A stretch of DNA of 64,000 bases from NCBI GenBank assembly GCA_029237775.1, contig JAQZBR010000003.1, positions 1 to 64,000 of the forward strand. Reading direction: 5' to 3'. Source of the DNA: Bacteroidota bacterium. Lineage in GTDB: Bacteria > Bacteroidota > Bacteroidia > 2-12-FULL-35-15. Shown here piece after piece: positions 7,095 to 15,456 of the stretch (positions are counted from its first letter, which is position 1; each line of letters opens with the position of its first letter). The notes below the pieces were generated by a model, which saw only the letters and a program-made list of their open reading frames with translations, was not told the origin of the DNA and did no database searches. Made by a program: the position numbers and the translations under genes.

Positions 7095-7391
7095 CTAATT
7101 TAGTATGGTATGCTGTAGGAGGCTCCAGGCTTCAGCCTTCGCATTGAAAAGTATCTTTGTTTTCGGCCACACGCTTCCGAATAATTCTGAATCGCGGTAG
7201 TTGTCCAGATCGGTTTGTGATTCCCAGTGGCTGTAGGTGAAAAAAACATTCGTATGCGCTGCGTCATTTAAAAGCTCAAGATGCCTGCAGCCTTTAAAGT
7301 TTCTGATCTGAGATTTCGACTCGTTGAAGATTCTCAGGAAATTATCGACTTTACCGGGTTCGAAGCTCATTTTTACAATGCGTATGATCAT
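7095..7391 (-). CDS. antibiotic biosynthesis monooxygenase (ABM) domain protein
   Basis: A 98-residue protein that forms a single dimeric alpha/beta-barrel ABM domain. Visible features are an N-terminal strand IIRIVKMSFEPGKVDNFL, the GCRHLELL strand, and SHWESQTDLDNYRDSELF, the usual W-x3-L-x2-H/Y region. Members include quinol monooxygenases and heme-degrading enzymes; the substrate cannot be told. The gene overlaps the SAM adenosyltransferase gene by 4 bases (ATGA-type coupling). Confidence 0.75.
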   Translation of the reverse strand: MIIRIVKMSFEPGKVDNFLRIFNESKSQIRNFKGCRHLELLNDAAHTNVFFTYSHWESQTDLDNYRDSELFGSVWPKTKILFNAKAEAWSLLQHTILN

Positions 7392-8158
7392 TGGAATCGT
7401 ATGGTTATGGAATCGTTGATCTTCAGGTTTAACAGGCTCCCTGCTTTGCCGTTCCTCATCGCAATTTCAAGTGAATCCGATGAGTTGAACATGGCAAGAA
7501 CCTCACCTTCGGGCACTTCACTGTATTCTTTGCTGATCCGTTCTATGCTGTGGCGTGCAAGCTCAATGATGAATGGGCGACCTTTTCCAACCTGGTCGAA
7601 TAAACGCTTATCGATGTTGGTGGTGACGTTTCCGTAGGAATCAATATACACAAATGAACCGCGGATATTATCTCCCATCGAGGTTGCCCTGAAAGGAATT
7701 CGCTGAAGAAGATCTTCTTTTTGTTTTCCAATTGAGTTGAAATCTTCTCCACGTGCCAGCCTGCAGGCCGCTTTCGCGAAGATATCACGCGCAGGGAAGC
7801 TCAGCTTGTCGGTGCTTTCAACTGCAATTTCTCTTATATCACGCGGTGTTTCCTCGAACAAAAGGGAGAAGATGCCATTATCGGTGCCGATGAAGTAATG
7901 GCCATTCTGTTTAACCGCTACATAACCTCCCGATCCTGAAAGCTCGGTATTGATCCCTATCAGGTGAATGGTGCCCTGCGGGAAGTTCGGATAGCTCTCT
8001 TTCAGTATGAATGAGGCATCCAGGAGATTGTACTTTTCTATTTTGTGGGAAATATCAACGATTGTGACAGTCGGGAGCTGACTGAGAATGGCGCCTTTGA
8101 TGGCACTAACATAATGATCCTTCAACCCGAAATCTGTAGTGAGTGTAATGATCGCCAT
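7388..8158 (-). CDS. SAM hydroxide adenosyltransferase (DUF62 family)
   Basis: A 256-residue protein of the S-adenosyl-L-methionine hydrolase / chlorinase-fluorinase superfamily. The start ITLTTDFGLKDHYVSAIKG, then VDISHKIEKYNLLDASFIL and GTDNGIFSLL are family hallmarks. The small C-terminal barrel follows at about residue 165 (GSFVYIDSYGNVTTNI). Most members hydrolyse SAM to adenosine and methionine rather than halogenating it. It leads a minus-strand set with the ABM and membrane protein genes. Confidence 0.85.
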   Translation of the reverse strand: MAIITLTTDFGLKDHYVSAIKGAILSQLPTVTIVDISHKIEKYNLLDASFILKESYPNFPQGTIHLIGINTELSGSGGYVAVKQNGHYFIGTDNGIFSLLFEETPRDIREIAVESTDKLSFPARDIFAKAACRLARGEDFNSIGKQKEDLLQRIPFRATSMGDNIRGSFVYIDSYGNVTTNIDKRLFDQVGKGRPFIIELARHSIERISKEYSEVPEGEVLAMFNSSDSLEIAMRNGKAGSLLNLKINDSITIRFQ

Positions 8159-8281
8159 TTGTTAGTAATTTCTGATTTTTTCTCCCGCTGTAATCCTTAA
8201 TGAATATGCAAAAATATGTTATTTTCGTGCTCTCCGGAATAAAAAAGGGTTTTAAATTATAAGTTCCGGAAATGATAGAAA

Positions 8282-9241
8282 TTGAACGAAAGAAAAATAA
8301 TATTAGAGGATATCGCACCGGTGGATTTGTATGGTGTGAACGACAGCAAGATTTCGCTCATTCGTAAGCGCTTTCCGAAAGTAAAGATCGTTGCGCGCGG
8401 TGAAACGATCAAAATCTCGGGTGAAGAGGAAGAGATGAATCAGGTGGAGATGGTGATCAATGTGCTGATCGATTATTTTCATCGTTATGGAAACCTTACG
8501 GAGAATGCGATCGAGCAGATCCTTGGAGGAACAAAAGATCCGAATGCGAAGAATGAAGCGATTGCAGGTGATGATGTTCTTGTGTTTGGAAATGGCGGCC
8601 TCATTGTAAAAGCGAGGACAGAGAACCAGCGCAGGATGGTTGACAGCATTTCTAAAAATGATATGGTGTTTGCTGTCGGCCCGGCAGGAACAGGAAAAAC
8701 ATACACGGCTGTTGCACTTGCGGTAAGAGCTTTGAAGAACCGTGAAGTGAAAAAGATCATATTGACCCGTCCGGCAGTGGAAGCAGGGGAGAACCTCGGT
8801 TTTCTTCCGGGAGATCTTAAAGAAAAGCTTGATCCTTATTTACAGCCATTGTACGATGCATTGTATGATATGATCCCTGCAGAGAAGCTGCTGTATTATA
8901 TCGAGAATAAGATCATTCAGATCGCACCGCTTGCTTTCATGCGCGGCCGTACACTTGATAATGCATTTGTGATACTTGATGAAGCACAGAATGCAACTGA
9001 AGGACAACTAAAAATGTTTCTTACACGTATGGGCGCTTCCGCGAAGTTTATCATTACAGGTGATATCACGCAGATCGATCTTCCGAAAAACCAGCCTTCG
9101 GGTTTGCCGCAGGCAGTGAAGCTTTTGAATAAGGTAGAGGGGATTGAGATCATCCAGCTCAATGGTTCAGATGTGATCCGTCACCGGCTTGTGAAGAAGA
9201 TCGTTGAGATATACGATAATGTGAAGGATGTAAAAGGTTAA
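8282..9241 (+). CDS. phoH: PhoH-like ATPase
   Basis: A 319-residue cytosolic P-loop ATPase. A KH-like N-terminal part (residues 1-100) precedes the helicase-like core: Walker A GPAGTGKT at 133-140, TRPAVEAGENLGFLPGD after it, and Walker B FVILDEAQNA at about residue 233. The set matches PhoH/YbeZ, which is tied to ribosome and RNA quality control. The start must be TTG at 8282, because an in-frame TAG lies at 8276-8278 and the nearby ATG at 8272 is out of frame; the N-terminus NERKIILED fits the family. Confidence 0.9.
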   Translation: MNERKIILEDIAPVDLYGVNDSKISLIRKRFPKVKIVARGETIKISGEEEEMNQVEMVINVLIDYFHRYGNLTENAIEQILGGTKDPNAKNEAIAGDDVLVFGNGGLIVKARTENQRRMVDSISKNDMVFAVGPAGTGKTYTAVALAVRALKNREVKKIILTRPAVEAGENLGFLPGDLKEKLDPYLQPLYDALYDMIPAEKLLYYIENKIIQIAPLAFMRGRTLDNAFVILDEAQNATEGQLKMFLTRMGASAKFIITGDITQIDLPKNQPSGLPQAVKLLNKVEGIEIIQLNGSDVIRHRLVKKIVEIYDNVKDVKG

Positions 9242-9371
9242 AAAGTTAAATGTTAATTGTTATAAGTTATTTGTTAAAAGTTAAAGCTTGATCGCATTAC
9301 ACATCCAAACTAAGATCCTAGTACTAGCAATATTTTAAATTCACCAATTCACCAAATCTCTAATTCAAAAA

Positions 9372-10310
9372 ATGGACGCAATTACAGAAACAAAATTCAG
9401 CTTTCCGAAGCAAAAAAGTTTTTACAAAGGTAAGGTTCGTGATGTTTACAATATCGATGACGAAAAGCTCGTGATGATCGTGAGCGACAGGATCTCCGCT
9501 TTTGATGTTGTATTGCCGAAGGGTATCCCTTACAAAGGACAAGTGTTGAATCAGATCGCTGCAAAGTTTTTGAAAGCGACTGAAGACATTCTTCCTAACT
9601 GGATGATGGCGATGCCTGATCCGATGGTGACTGTTGGTCATCTGTGTGAACCATTCAAAGTGGAGATGGTGATCCGTGGTTACCTGAGCGGACATGCATG
9701 GAGAGAATACAAATCAGGAAAGCGTATGATATGCGGTGTGCCAATGCCTGAAGGAATGAAAGAGAACGATAAATTTCCTGAGCCATTATTAACTCCGACA
9801 ACTAAAGCATCTGTCGGGCATGATGAGGATATTTCCAGGGAAGAAATATTAAAGCAGGGAATTGTTTCTAAAGAAGATTATGAGCAGCTTGAAAAATATA
9901 CACGCGCTGTATTCCAGCGCGGAAGTGAGATCGCTGCCAAAATGGGATTGATCCTCGTTGATACAAAATACGAGTTCGGTAAGAAAGATGGAAAGATCTA
10001 TCTGATCGATGAGATCCATACACCTGACTCATCCCGTTATTTTTACAAAGAAGGATATGAAGAGCGTCAGAAAAACGGAGAGGCGCAAAAGCAGCTTTCA
10101 AAAGAGTTCGTTCGCGAATGGTTGATGGCAAATGGCTTTCAGGGTAAGGACGGACAAAAGGTTCCTGAAATGACAGAGGAAGTTATTCGTTCCATTTCTG
10201 ATCGTTACATCGAATTGTATGAGCAAATTGTTGGAGAGAAATTCGTGAAGGCTGATGCTTCTAATGTATTACAAAGAGTTGAGAAGAATATCAACTCTTT
10301 CCTTTCATAA
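9372..10310 (+). CDS. purC: phosphoribosylaminoimidazole-succinocarboxamide synthase
   Basis: The SAICAR synthetase of purine biosynthesis, which joins CAIR and aspartate with ATP. The 312 residues include [10 protein letters not shown] at about 19-28, [12 protein letters not shown] at 38-49, [11 protein letters not shown] and the [12 protein letters not shown] motif at about 213-224, all conserved in PurC. The length is that of the longer, Bacteroidota and yeast-like form. The 130-base gap to phoH is low-complexity (GTTAAA-rich). A strong terminator follows 18 bases downstream. Confidence 0.95.
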   Translation: MDAITETKFSFPKQKSFYKGKVRDVYNIDDEKLVMIVSDRISAFDVVLPKGIPYKGQVLNQIAAKFLKATEDILPNWMMAMPDPMVTVGHLCEPFKVEMVIRGYLSGHAWREYKSGKRMICGVPMPEGMKENDKFPEPLLTPTTKASVGHDEDISREEILKQGIVSKEDYEQLEKYTRAVFQRGSEIAAKMGLILVDTKYEFGKKDGKIYLIDEIHTPDSSRYFYKEGYEERQKNGEAQKQLSKEFVREWLMANGFQGKDGQKVPEMTEEVIRSISDRYIELYEQIVGEKFVKADASNVLQRVEKNINSFLS

Positions 10311-10328
10311 GATTGATTAAACAATAAG

Positions 10329-10358
10329 AAAACCTCCATGAAATCATGGAGGTTTTTT
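10329..10358 (+). terminator. intrinsic terminator after purC
   Basis: The stem AAACCTCCATGA / TCATGGAGGTTT is followed by a T-run. The hairpin also has A/T tracts on the other side and may serve the minus-strand gene at 10378. Confidence 0.85.
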
Positions 10359-10377
10359 ATTTTGAATACATCAGTTT

Positions 10378-11079
10378 TTAGGGCTGACATTTAGGATCGA
10401 GTGTTGTTGTTCCACTCACAGTATTATTTGAGATCTTGCATTCAACGACAACATCAGAAACTGTCAGATTTTTATTGTTGTTCACGAAATTATCTTTTAT
10501 GTGAACGTATTGGTCTTTCGAAGAAGTAACATTTCCATTAAAATTATTTCCGCGAAGATTCACGAAGGTGATACCTTCTGTATCAAACTTTCCGTTGATG
10601 GTTGAATCTCCAAAAGCGATAACAGCATTAGTACCACTGCCTGTCACTTCAAAAGATCCTCCTCCGATAGTTGCTCCGTTTGTAGCTACGATCGTAGAAT
10701 TGGAGTCAATCGAAATATTACCTGTTGCTTTTCCGCCATTGACCATCAGCACACCCCCGTTAACATTTACGCTTCCTGTAAGGGCTCCGCTGCTTTCAAC
10801 AAAATATACTTTATCTGCACCTATGGTTATATTTCCACCCTGGCTGCCACTTATCACTGTAGGCGTGTCATCAATGACCTTCATGACATTAAAGATTTTA
10901 TTATTGTTCGGGTCCACGGTACCGTCCACCAGAAACCCGACTTTTAGCGGGAATGGCGAGAAGCATTCCATCTCATTTCCCGGTACATAAAAACTGCGTT
11001 GTGATGCATCAAAATCTGTAATGACCAATTTAGGCGGTGAGCCACCGGCACCGGTGACCACAATAATTCCTCTTCCCAT
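10378..11079 (-). CDS. hypothetical beta-helix-like protein
   Basis: A 233-residue protein with a short N-terminal domain (residues 1-75, with MGRGIIVVTGAGGSPPKLVI) and then many short Gly/Asn/Val/Thr-rich turns, such as GNITIGADKVYFVES, GSVNVNGGVLMVNGG and GNISIDSNSTIVATNG. The pattern suggests a right-handed beta-helix or bactofilin-like solenoid. There is no signal peptide, which is unusual for such repeats in an exported protein. The family is not recognised. It stands alone, divergent from the TPR/SpoIIE gene. Confidence 0.6.
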   Translation of the reverse strand: MGRGIIVVTGAGGSPPKLVITDFDASQRSFYVPGNEMECFSPFPLKVGFLVDGTVDPNNNKIFNVMKVIDDTPTVISGSQGGNITIGADKVYFVESSGALTGSVNVNGGVLMVNGGKATGNISIDSNSTIVATNGATIGGGSFEVTGSGTNAVIAFGDSTINGKFDTEGITFVNLRGNNFNGNVTSSKDQYVHIKDNFVNNNKNLTVSDVVVECKISNNTVSGTTTLDPKCQP

Positions 11080-11134
11080 AAGGTTTGATTTTTTTTAAGG
11101 TTAATTTTCTGTGAAATTGTTCTGTGCAATTATA

Positions 11135-13171
11135 ATGAAATTTATACGATATGTAATTTTTTTATATATTGTGATTGTGTTAAAGCAGAATTACTCCATT
11201 TTAATACTCTTATTTCTTTTTTGCTTTTTGGTTCCGGAAACTTATGCCCAGCAGAAGGAGCTTGATTCACTACGCTCCGAAGCGAGTCGCACCACAGGGA
11301 AAGCAAAGATCGATCTCCTGAATGATATCTCATACAAATTCAGATTTTCTGATGCTTCGGCTGCTCTGAAGGCCGGGCTTGAAGGGATCCGGCTTGCGAA
11401 GAAAGAAAATTTGCAAACGCTTGAGATCTATCTGCGTAACAATGTAGGCTTACTGTATCTCGATAAAGGACAATATGAAAAAGCTCTGGAAAACTTCATT
11501 GCGGCTGAAACGTTAGCTGAGCAGACAGGTGATAAAAAGGCACTGGCGATGGCAATGGAAAACATCGGTATCATGTATAAGTATCAGAACATGTATGAGA
11601 AGGCCTTGTTGAATTTCAGCGCAGCTCTCAAGATCTATTCTGAGATTGGTGATCTGCAGTCGAAATCGAATGTGTTAACAGATTTCGGGAGTCTTTTTTA
11701 TGATCTTAAGGATAATGAAAAAGCGCTGGAATATTTTCTTCAGGCACTGAAGCTTAATGAAGAGCTGAAGGATAATGGAGGCATTGCAGGCGGCCTGAAC
11801 AACGTGGCGGTGATCTACGAGGAGATGAAGAATTATTCCAAAGCAATGGAATATCATCAACGCTCCCTGAGCCTAAACAGGAATCTTTCCAATCCAAGGG
11901 GGATCTCAACCAGTCTCTATAATATAGGACTCATTTACGAAAGCCAAAAGCAGTATGACAACGCGATCCCGTATATAGACAGTGCATTGTTGTACGCCAA
12001 AGAAGCAGATGCGCTCGAGCTGATGAAAGAATACTATTACACGCTTTCTACCATCTATTATGCTAAGAACGATTACAAAAGGTCACTTGAAAATTATACG
12101 CTCTTCTCAGAAACCAAGGACACACTTGTAAATCAGGACAAGAACAAGCTGATCGTGGAGATGTCAACCAAATATCAGAGTGAAAAAAAAGAGCGGCAGA
12201 ATCAGATCCTTCAGCAGCAGAATGATCTTCAGAATTTGAGTTTAAATCGCCAGCGAATCATAAATTATTCGGTTACTCTGGGACTTGTATTAGTGCTTGT
12301 TCTTGCGTTTTTCATTTATCGCGGTTACAGGCAAAAACAGAAAGCTAACGTACAGCTTGAAGAAAAGAATCTAATCATTGAGGAAAAGAATAAGATCGTT
12401 GAAGAAAAAAATAAAGACATCACGGATAGTATTCGTTATGCGAAACGGTTGCAATCTGCTATACTAAAGCCTGAAGATGCGATCAGTGATTACTTCTCTG
12501 ATGGATTTATTTTATTCAGGCCAAAGGATATTGTGAGCGGTGATTTTTACTGGTTTGAGAAGTTCGGAAACCTGTCGCTCGTGGCAGCCGCTGATTGTAC
12601 AGGTCATGGGGTTCCCGGAGCTTTTATGTCGATCATCGGATGCAACTTGCTTTCGCAGGCGGTAAATGAATATGCTATAACAGAGCCGGCAGCGATCCTT
12701 AACTCACTGAATAAAGGCTTGTCAAAGGTCTTGCAGCAGAAAGGTGAGAAGCAGGCAGTGACCGATGGAATGGACATAGCATTGTGTGTATTTAATTCTG
12801 ATACAATGATGCTTGAATATGCGGGAGCTTACAATCCTGCGTGGTTAATGCGTGATGGGAAATTAACGGAGCTGAAAGCAGATAAATTCCCTGTGGGCGC
12901 TTTCGTGGATAATACGGTGCGTATCTTCCGGAATCATAAGATTCCGGTACAGAAAGGTGATGTGGTATATTTGTTTTCTGACGGGTATGCGGATCAGTTT
13001 GGTGGGCCTGAAGGAAAGAAATTCAAGTATAAGCCACTTCAGAATTTAATTTTAGAGAACTACCAAAAGCCGGCACTGGAACAAAAGAAGATTTTTGCAC
13101 AAACCTTTGAAACATGGCTGGGCAAGCTTGAGCAGGTGGATGATGTTTTAATAATCGGAGTAAAGATCTGA
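11135..13171 (+). CDS. TPR-SpoIIE protein phosphatase, membrane-anchored
   Basis: A protein of about 678 residues. It has two N-terminal hydrophobic stretches, one ending as a signal-like ETYAQQ, then about six TPR repeats (residues 65-330, for example AMENIGIMYKYQNMYEKALLNF), a transmembrane helix near 380-395, a short coiled coil of repeated EEKN units, and a C-terminal PP2C/SpoIIE domain with FRPKDIVSGDFYWFE and DCTGHGVPGAFMS, whose acidic residues bind metal. This layout is common in Bacteroidota and is thought to sense periplasmic or extracellular cues through the TPRs and dephosphorylate a cytosolic target such as an anti-anti-sigma factor. A GTG at 11111 could extend it by eight residues. 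Confidence 0.85.
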   Translation: MKFIRYVIFLYIVIVLKQNYSILILLFLFCFLVPETYAQQKELDSLRSEASRTTGKAKIDLLNDISYKFRFSDASAALKAGLEGIRLAKKENLQTLEIYLRNNVGLLYLDKGQYEKALENFIAAETLAEQTGDKKALAMAMENIGIMYKYQNMYEKALLNFSAALKIYSEIGDLQSKSNVLTDFGSLFYDLKDNEKALEYFLQALKLNEELKDNGGIAGGLNNVAVIYEEMKNYSKAMEYHQRSLSLNRNLSNPRGISTSLYNIGLIYESQKQYDNAIPYIDSALLYAKEADALELMKEYYYTLSTIYYAKNDYKRSLENYTLFSETKDTLVNQDKNKLIVEMSTKYQSEKKERQNQILQQQNDLQNLSLNRQRIINYSVTLGLVLVLVLAFFIYRGYRQKQKANVQLEEKNLIIEEKNKIVEEKNKDITDSIRYAKRLQSAILKPEDAISDYFSDGFILFRPKDIVSGDFYWFEKFGNLSLVAAADCTGHGVPGAFMSIIGCNLLSQAVNEYAITEPAAILNSLNKGLSKVLQQKGEKQAVTDGMDIALCVFNSDTMMLEYAGAYNPAWLMRDGKLTELKADKFPVGAFVDNTVRIFRNHKIPVQKGDVVYLFSDGYADQFGGPEGKKFKYKPLQNLILENYQKPALEQKKIFAQTFETWLGKLEQVDDVLIIGVKI

Positions 13172-13229
13172 CCACCATAAAAAAGGAAAGGCAGCAATCG
13201 CCACCTTTCTGAATTTAAAAATTAAACTA

Positions 13230-13523
13230 TTAATTTTTGATGTCTTTTATAACGCGTATAACTTTAACCGGGGTAACAATTGTAATATAAATAACACCAT
13301 CGCCCACCAGTTGAGTTACAAATGCTCCACGCTCAATATCCTCTACGCCTCCAATGATCTCAGTCGCTCCGCTTTCTGAATCAACTAAAATCCCGTTGCC
13401 ATTTTCATCAGTTGATGTGATGATTCCTGTTTTTAGTTCGGGTGTGTTCTCATTGTTTGTTGTCTGAGCAGTCATGCTGATCATTGGCAAAGCAAGTAAT
13501 ACAGTTAAAATTAATTTTTTCAT
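13230..13523 (-). CDS. small exported hypothetical protein
   Basis: A 97-residue protein with a clear signal peptide (MKKLILTVLLALPMISMTAQ, cleavage near residue 20) and a small acidic beta-rich mature part (GIITSTDENGNGILVDSESG). No family was recognised. It has its own consensus-like promoter and stands alone between the SpoIIE gene and the Rieske gene. Confidence 0.65.
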   Translation of the reverse strand: MKKLILTVLLALPMISMTAQTTNNENTPELKTGIITSTDENGNGILVDSESGATEIIGGVEDIERGAFVTQLVGDGVIYITIVTPVKVIRVIKDIKN

Positions 13524-13547
13524 AATATTTTTTTAAGGGTTAAGTGG

Positions 13548-13578
13548 CAAAACTATATTAAATATATTTTGAAGTCAA
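13548..13578 (-). promoter_or_regulatory. Bacteroidota-type promoter for the 97-residue protein
   Basis: On the minus strand TTG (13576-13578), 20 bases, then TAGTTTTG (13548-13555) fit the phylum consensus TTTG-N19-TAnnTTTG. The gene starts about 25 bases further on. Confidence 0.45.
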
Positions 13579-13633
13579 GTTTATTTCATCTGCGTATAGA
13601 TAATGGAATTTTAATATTAATTACTTTTAATGA

Positions 13634-13996
13634 ATGTTTTTCGAAAAGAAAATTACCTGGCATAAGTTGTTTGATTCTGCAGAGGCAGCCGGAAGGATGC
13701 TTAAGAGCGGACAGGTTACCACATTGAATGTAGGGAAGAAAAAAATTTGTCTGGCGCATACATCTGAGGGATTTTATGCAGTCAATGATAAGTGCCCGCA
13801 CAATGGCGCTTCACTCGGTAATGGTTATTGCACAGCAGAAGGGAGTGTAGTGTGTCCGGTTCACCGTTATCATTTCGATTTAAAGACCGGCCGCGCTAAG
13901 AGCGGACTTGGTGATGTGGTGGAAACTTATCCGATCGAGGTTCGCGAAGATGGAGTATATATTGGCTTTAGTGAAAATGTGTGGAAGTGGTTTTGA
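13634..13996 (+). CDS. Rieske [2Fe-2S] ferredoxin-like protein
   Basis: A 120-residue single-domain Rieske protein. The ligands C54, H56 (CPHNG) and C74, H77 (CPVHRYHFD) have the spacing C-x-H-x17-C-x2-H. It lacks a signal peptide, so it is probably a soluble electron carrier similar to the ferredoxins of dioxygenases or the NirD type. No oxygenase partner is next to it. Confidence 0.85.
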   Translation: MFFEKKITWHKLFDSAEAAGRMLKSGQVTTLNVGKKKICLAHTSEGFYAVNDKCPHNGASLGNGYCTAEGSVVCPVHRYHFDLKTGRAKSGLGDVVETYPIEVREDGVYIGFSENVWKWF

Positions 13997-14041
13997 TGTT
14001 TTAATTCTTCCCGAAAGAATAACATCAGGTAATTTCTTATT

Positions 14042-14152
14042 TATTTTTAAAACGTCATCCCGTGCCGCGACACGGGATCTTCTCAAGGTTAACAAAATGC
14101 AATAAAATAGTTCTTGGAAACAAGATCCCGTGTCGTAGCACGGGATGACAGT
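14042..14152. repeat. palindromic intergenic repeat, copy 1
   Basis: The left arm GTCATCCCGTGCCGCGACA... and the right arm AAGATCCCGTGTCGTAGCA... are reverse complements over about 28 bases and enclose about 45 bases. Each arm is itself a small palindrome (CCCGTG..CACGGG). It looks like a REP or small MITE. Confidence 0.7.
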
Positions 14153-14201
14153 TAAGTTAAAAACAGTTCTCCATAGAAGCAGTTAACCGGTAAGTCCAAT
14201 T

Positions 14202-14312
14202 CATTTTTAAAACGTCATCCCGTGCCTGACACGGGATCTTCTCAAGGTTATGAAGATGTAATAATTAATAGTCTCTGGAAACAAGATCCCTTGTCGTAGC
14301 ACGGGATGACGG
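14202..14312. repeat. palindromic intergenic repeat, copy 2
   Basis: A second copy of the 111-base element, 160 bases after the first and about 85-90 percent identical by eye, including the spacer motif TTCTCAAGGTTA. A single related arm recurs at 16402-16436 (TCATTCCGTGCTTGACACGG). Confidence 0.7.
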
Positions 14313-14357
14313 TTGAGTTGAAAATAGTTCTTCGTTAGAATAAATCATATACGGAGA

Positions 14358-14427
14358 TTCCCCTCCTCTCAGGAGGGGCTAGGGGTGGTAGCCGCAATAC
14401 CACCCCGACCCTCCTGAGAGGGGAGGC
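14358..14427. repeat. GC-rich palindrome (CCCCTCC...GGAGGGG)
   Basis: The arms CCCCTCCTCTCAGGAGGGGC...GGGGTGGT and ACCACCCCGACCCTCCTGAG... are reverse complements around GCCGCAAT. A related half-copy occurs at 23590-23625 (ACCACCCCTAGCCCCTCCT). With the two elements before it, it fills the 516-base gap 13997-14512, where no gene was seen. Confidence 0.65.
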
Positions 14428-14501
14428 GATACCCAAAAAAAAATTGTATCATTTTTCTTTCATCGCGTTATAAGATAAATTCAGGTTTAATCTTTTAACA
14501 C

Positions 14502-14508
14502 AAGGAGG
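14502..14508 (+). promoter_or_regulatory. strong Shine-Dalgarno sequence
   Basis: AAGGAGG lies 4 bases before ATG 14513. Strong SD motifs are rare in Bacteroidota and in this window, so it fixes the start and marks the gene as unusual. Confidence 0.7.
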
Positions 14509-14512
14509 CCAA

Positions 14513-15361
14513 ATGAAACTTGTCAATCTTCTGATCATCGCGTCAAGCATCACATCAGAGACGCTCTATTCCGAAAACATTTTAAATATTGAAGAGGCAG
14601 CCCGAAAGGGATACATTAAGCTGGTGATTAAAGCAAAAGGTGGCCACACCGGTGATGTGATCAGCATGAAGATCAAAAATCTTACCTCTGAATCATTGAG
14701 CCTGAAAGTAGAAGCGGGGAGAAGGCTCGACTCACAGAACCAGGAAGAGCAGGATCTGCTGGTAACACGTGAAGAGCGATTTGCTTTAGGCGGAAAACAG
14801 GAAAAGACCTATAAAATTTATGGGATGTGTTGTCAGGCACATAACCATAGTCCGGCAACAAATTCTTTATATAGTGTCGGTAAAATGGCAGACAGCAGTC
14901 TGATCAAGCTTGCCACTTTTATAAATGAAAACAAATATTACAGCGAATTCACCGCACAGGAAGCTGTGTGGACGGTTTCGGATAATAACTCCATAGCCGG
15001 TATCAACGGGGAGAAGGAGATCACCGATAAGCTGCAAAAATTTGTCTCAGTGTTAACAGGAAGGCCAATTCCTGCATATCGCATCCATTATAAGCAGCAA
15101 AGCGATACTGATGCGATGGGACGGGCAGTTCATGTGGAAGGAGTTTTTGCTTATTCACTAAACATTGATAATAAAGTGACCATAGGTATTTATAACAGCG
15201 AAGGGAAATTAATTCAGTCGCTGATGAATGCTGAGCCACATGAAGAGGGTGAATACAAACTATCATATAAGGTGAATACAACGAAGCTTCCTGCCGGAGT
15301 TTATTATACGAGGATGATGACGGATGGGGCAGTGATGAAGGAAGAGAAGATCGAGTTGTGA
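14513..15361 (+). CDS. exported protein with T9SS-like C-terminal domain
   Basis: A 282-residue protein. Residues 1-22 look like a weak signal peptide. A central beta-rich region (KLVIKAKGGHTGDVISMKIK) includes GMCCQAHNHSP with three Cys/His residues. The last 75 residues (VTIGIYNSEGKLIQSL, LPAGVYYTRMMTDG, ending in KEEKIEL) match the FlgD-like sandwich of type 9 secretion sorting domains. That would put the protein at the cell surface, with the domain removed or used for anchoring. The family of the main body is not recognised. PorX at 56957 shows that a T9SS is likely to exist. Confidence 0.6.
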   Translation: MKLVNLLIIASSITSETLYSENILNIEEAARKGYIKLVIKAKGGHTGDVISMKIKNLTSESLSLKVEAGRRLDSQNQEEQDLLVTREERFALGGKQEKTYKIYGMCCQAHNHSPATNSLYSVGKMADSSLIKLATFINENKYYSEFTAQEAVWTVSDNNSIAGINGEKEITDKLQKFVSVLTGRPIPAYRIHYKQQSDTDAMGRAVHVEGVFAYSLNIDNKVTIGIYNSEGKLIQSLMNAEPHEEGEYKLSYKVNTTKLPAGVYYTRMMTDGAVMKEEKIEL

Positions 15362-15450
15362 CGAAAAAAATTAACCACAGACACACAGATTTACACAGAT
15401 TCTACTCAGTGTGTCTACGTGTCCTCCGTTACTCCGTGGTAAAAAAAACA
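15362..15450. repeat. ACCACAGACACAGATT-type intergenic repeat
   Basis: TTAACCACAGACACACAG...ACACAGATTC, then GTGTCTACGTGTCCTCCGTTACTCCGTGGTAAAA form a degenerate palindrome. The CCGTGGTAAAA tail belongs to a repeat family also seen at 23400-23775, 27420-27760 and 29065-29200. Confidence 0.5.
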
Positions 15451-15456
15451 CCTCGT

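Noticed and set aside
8272..8281. ATG start for PhoH
   Set aside because: It is out of frame with the PhoH reading frame, which has an in-frame stop at 8276; TTG 8282 is used.
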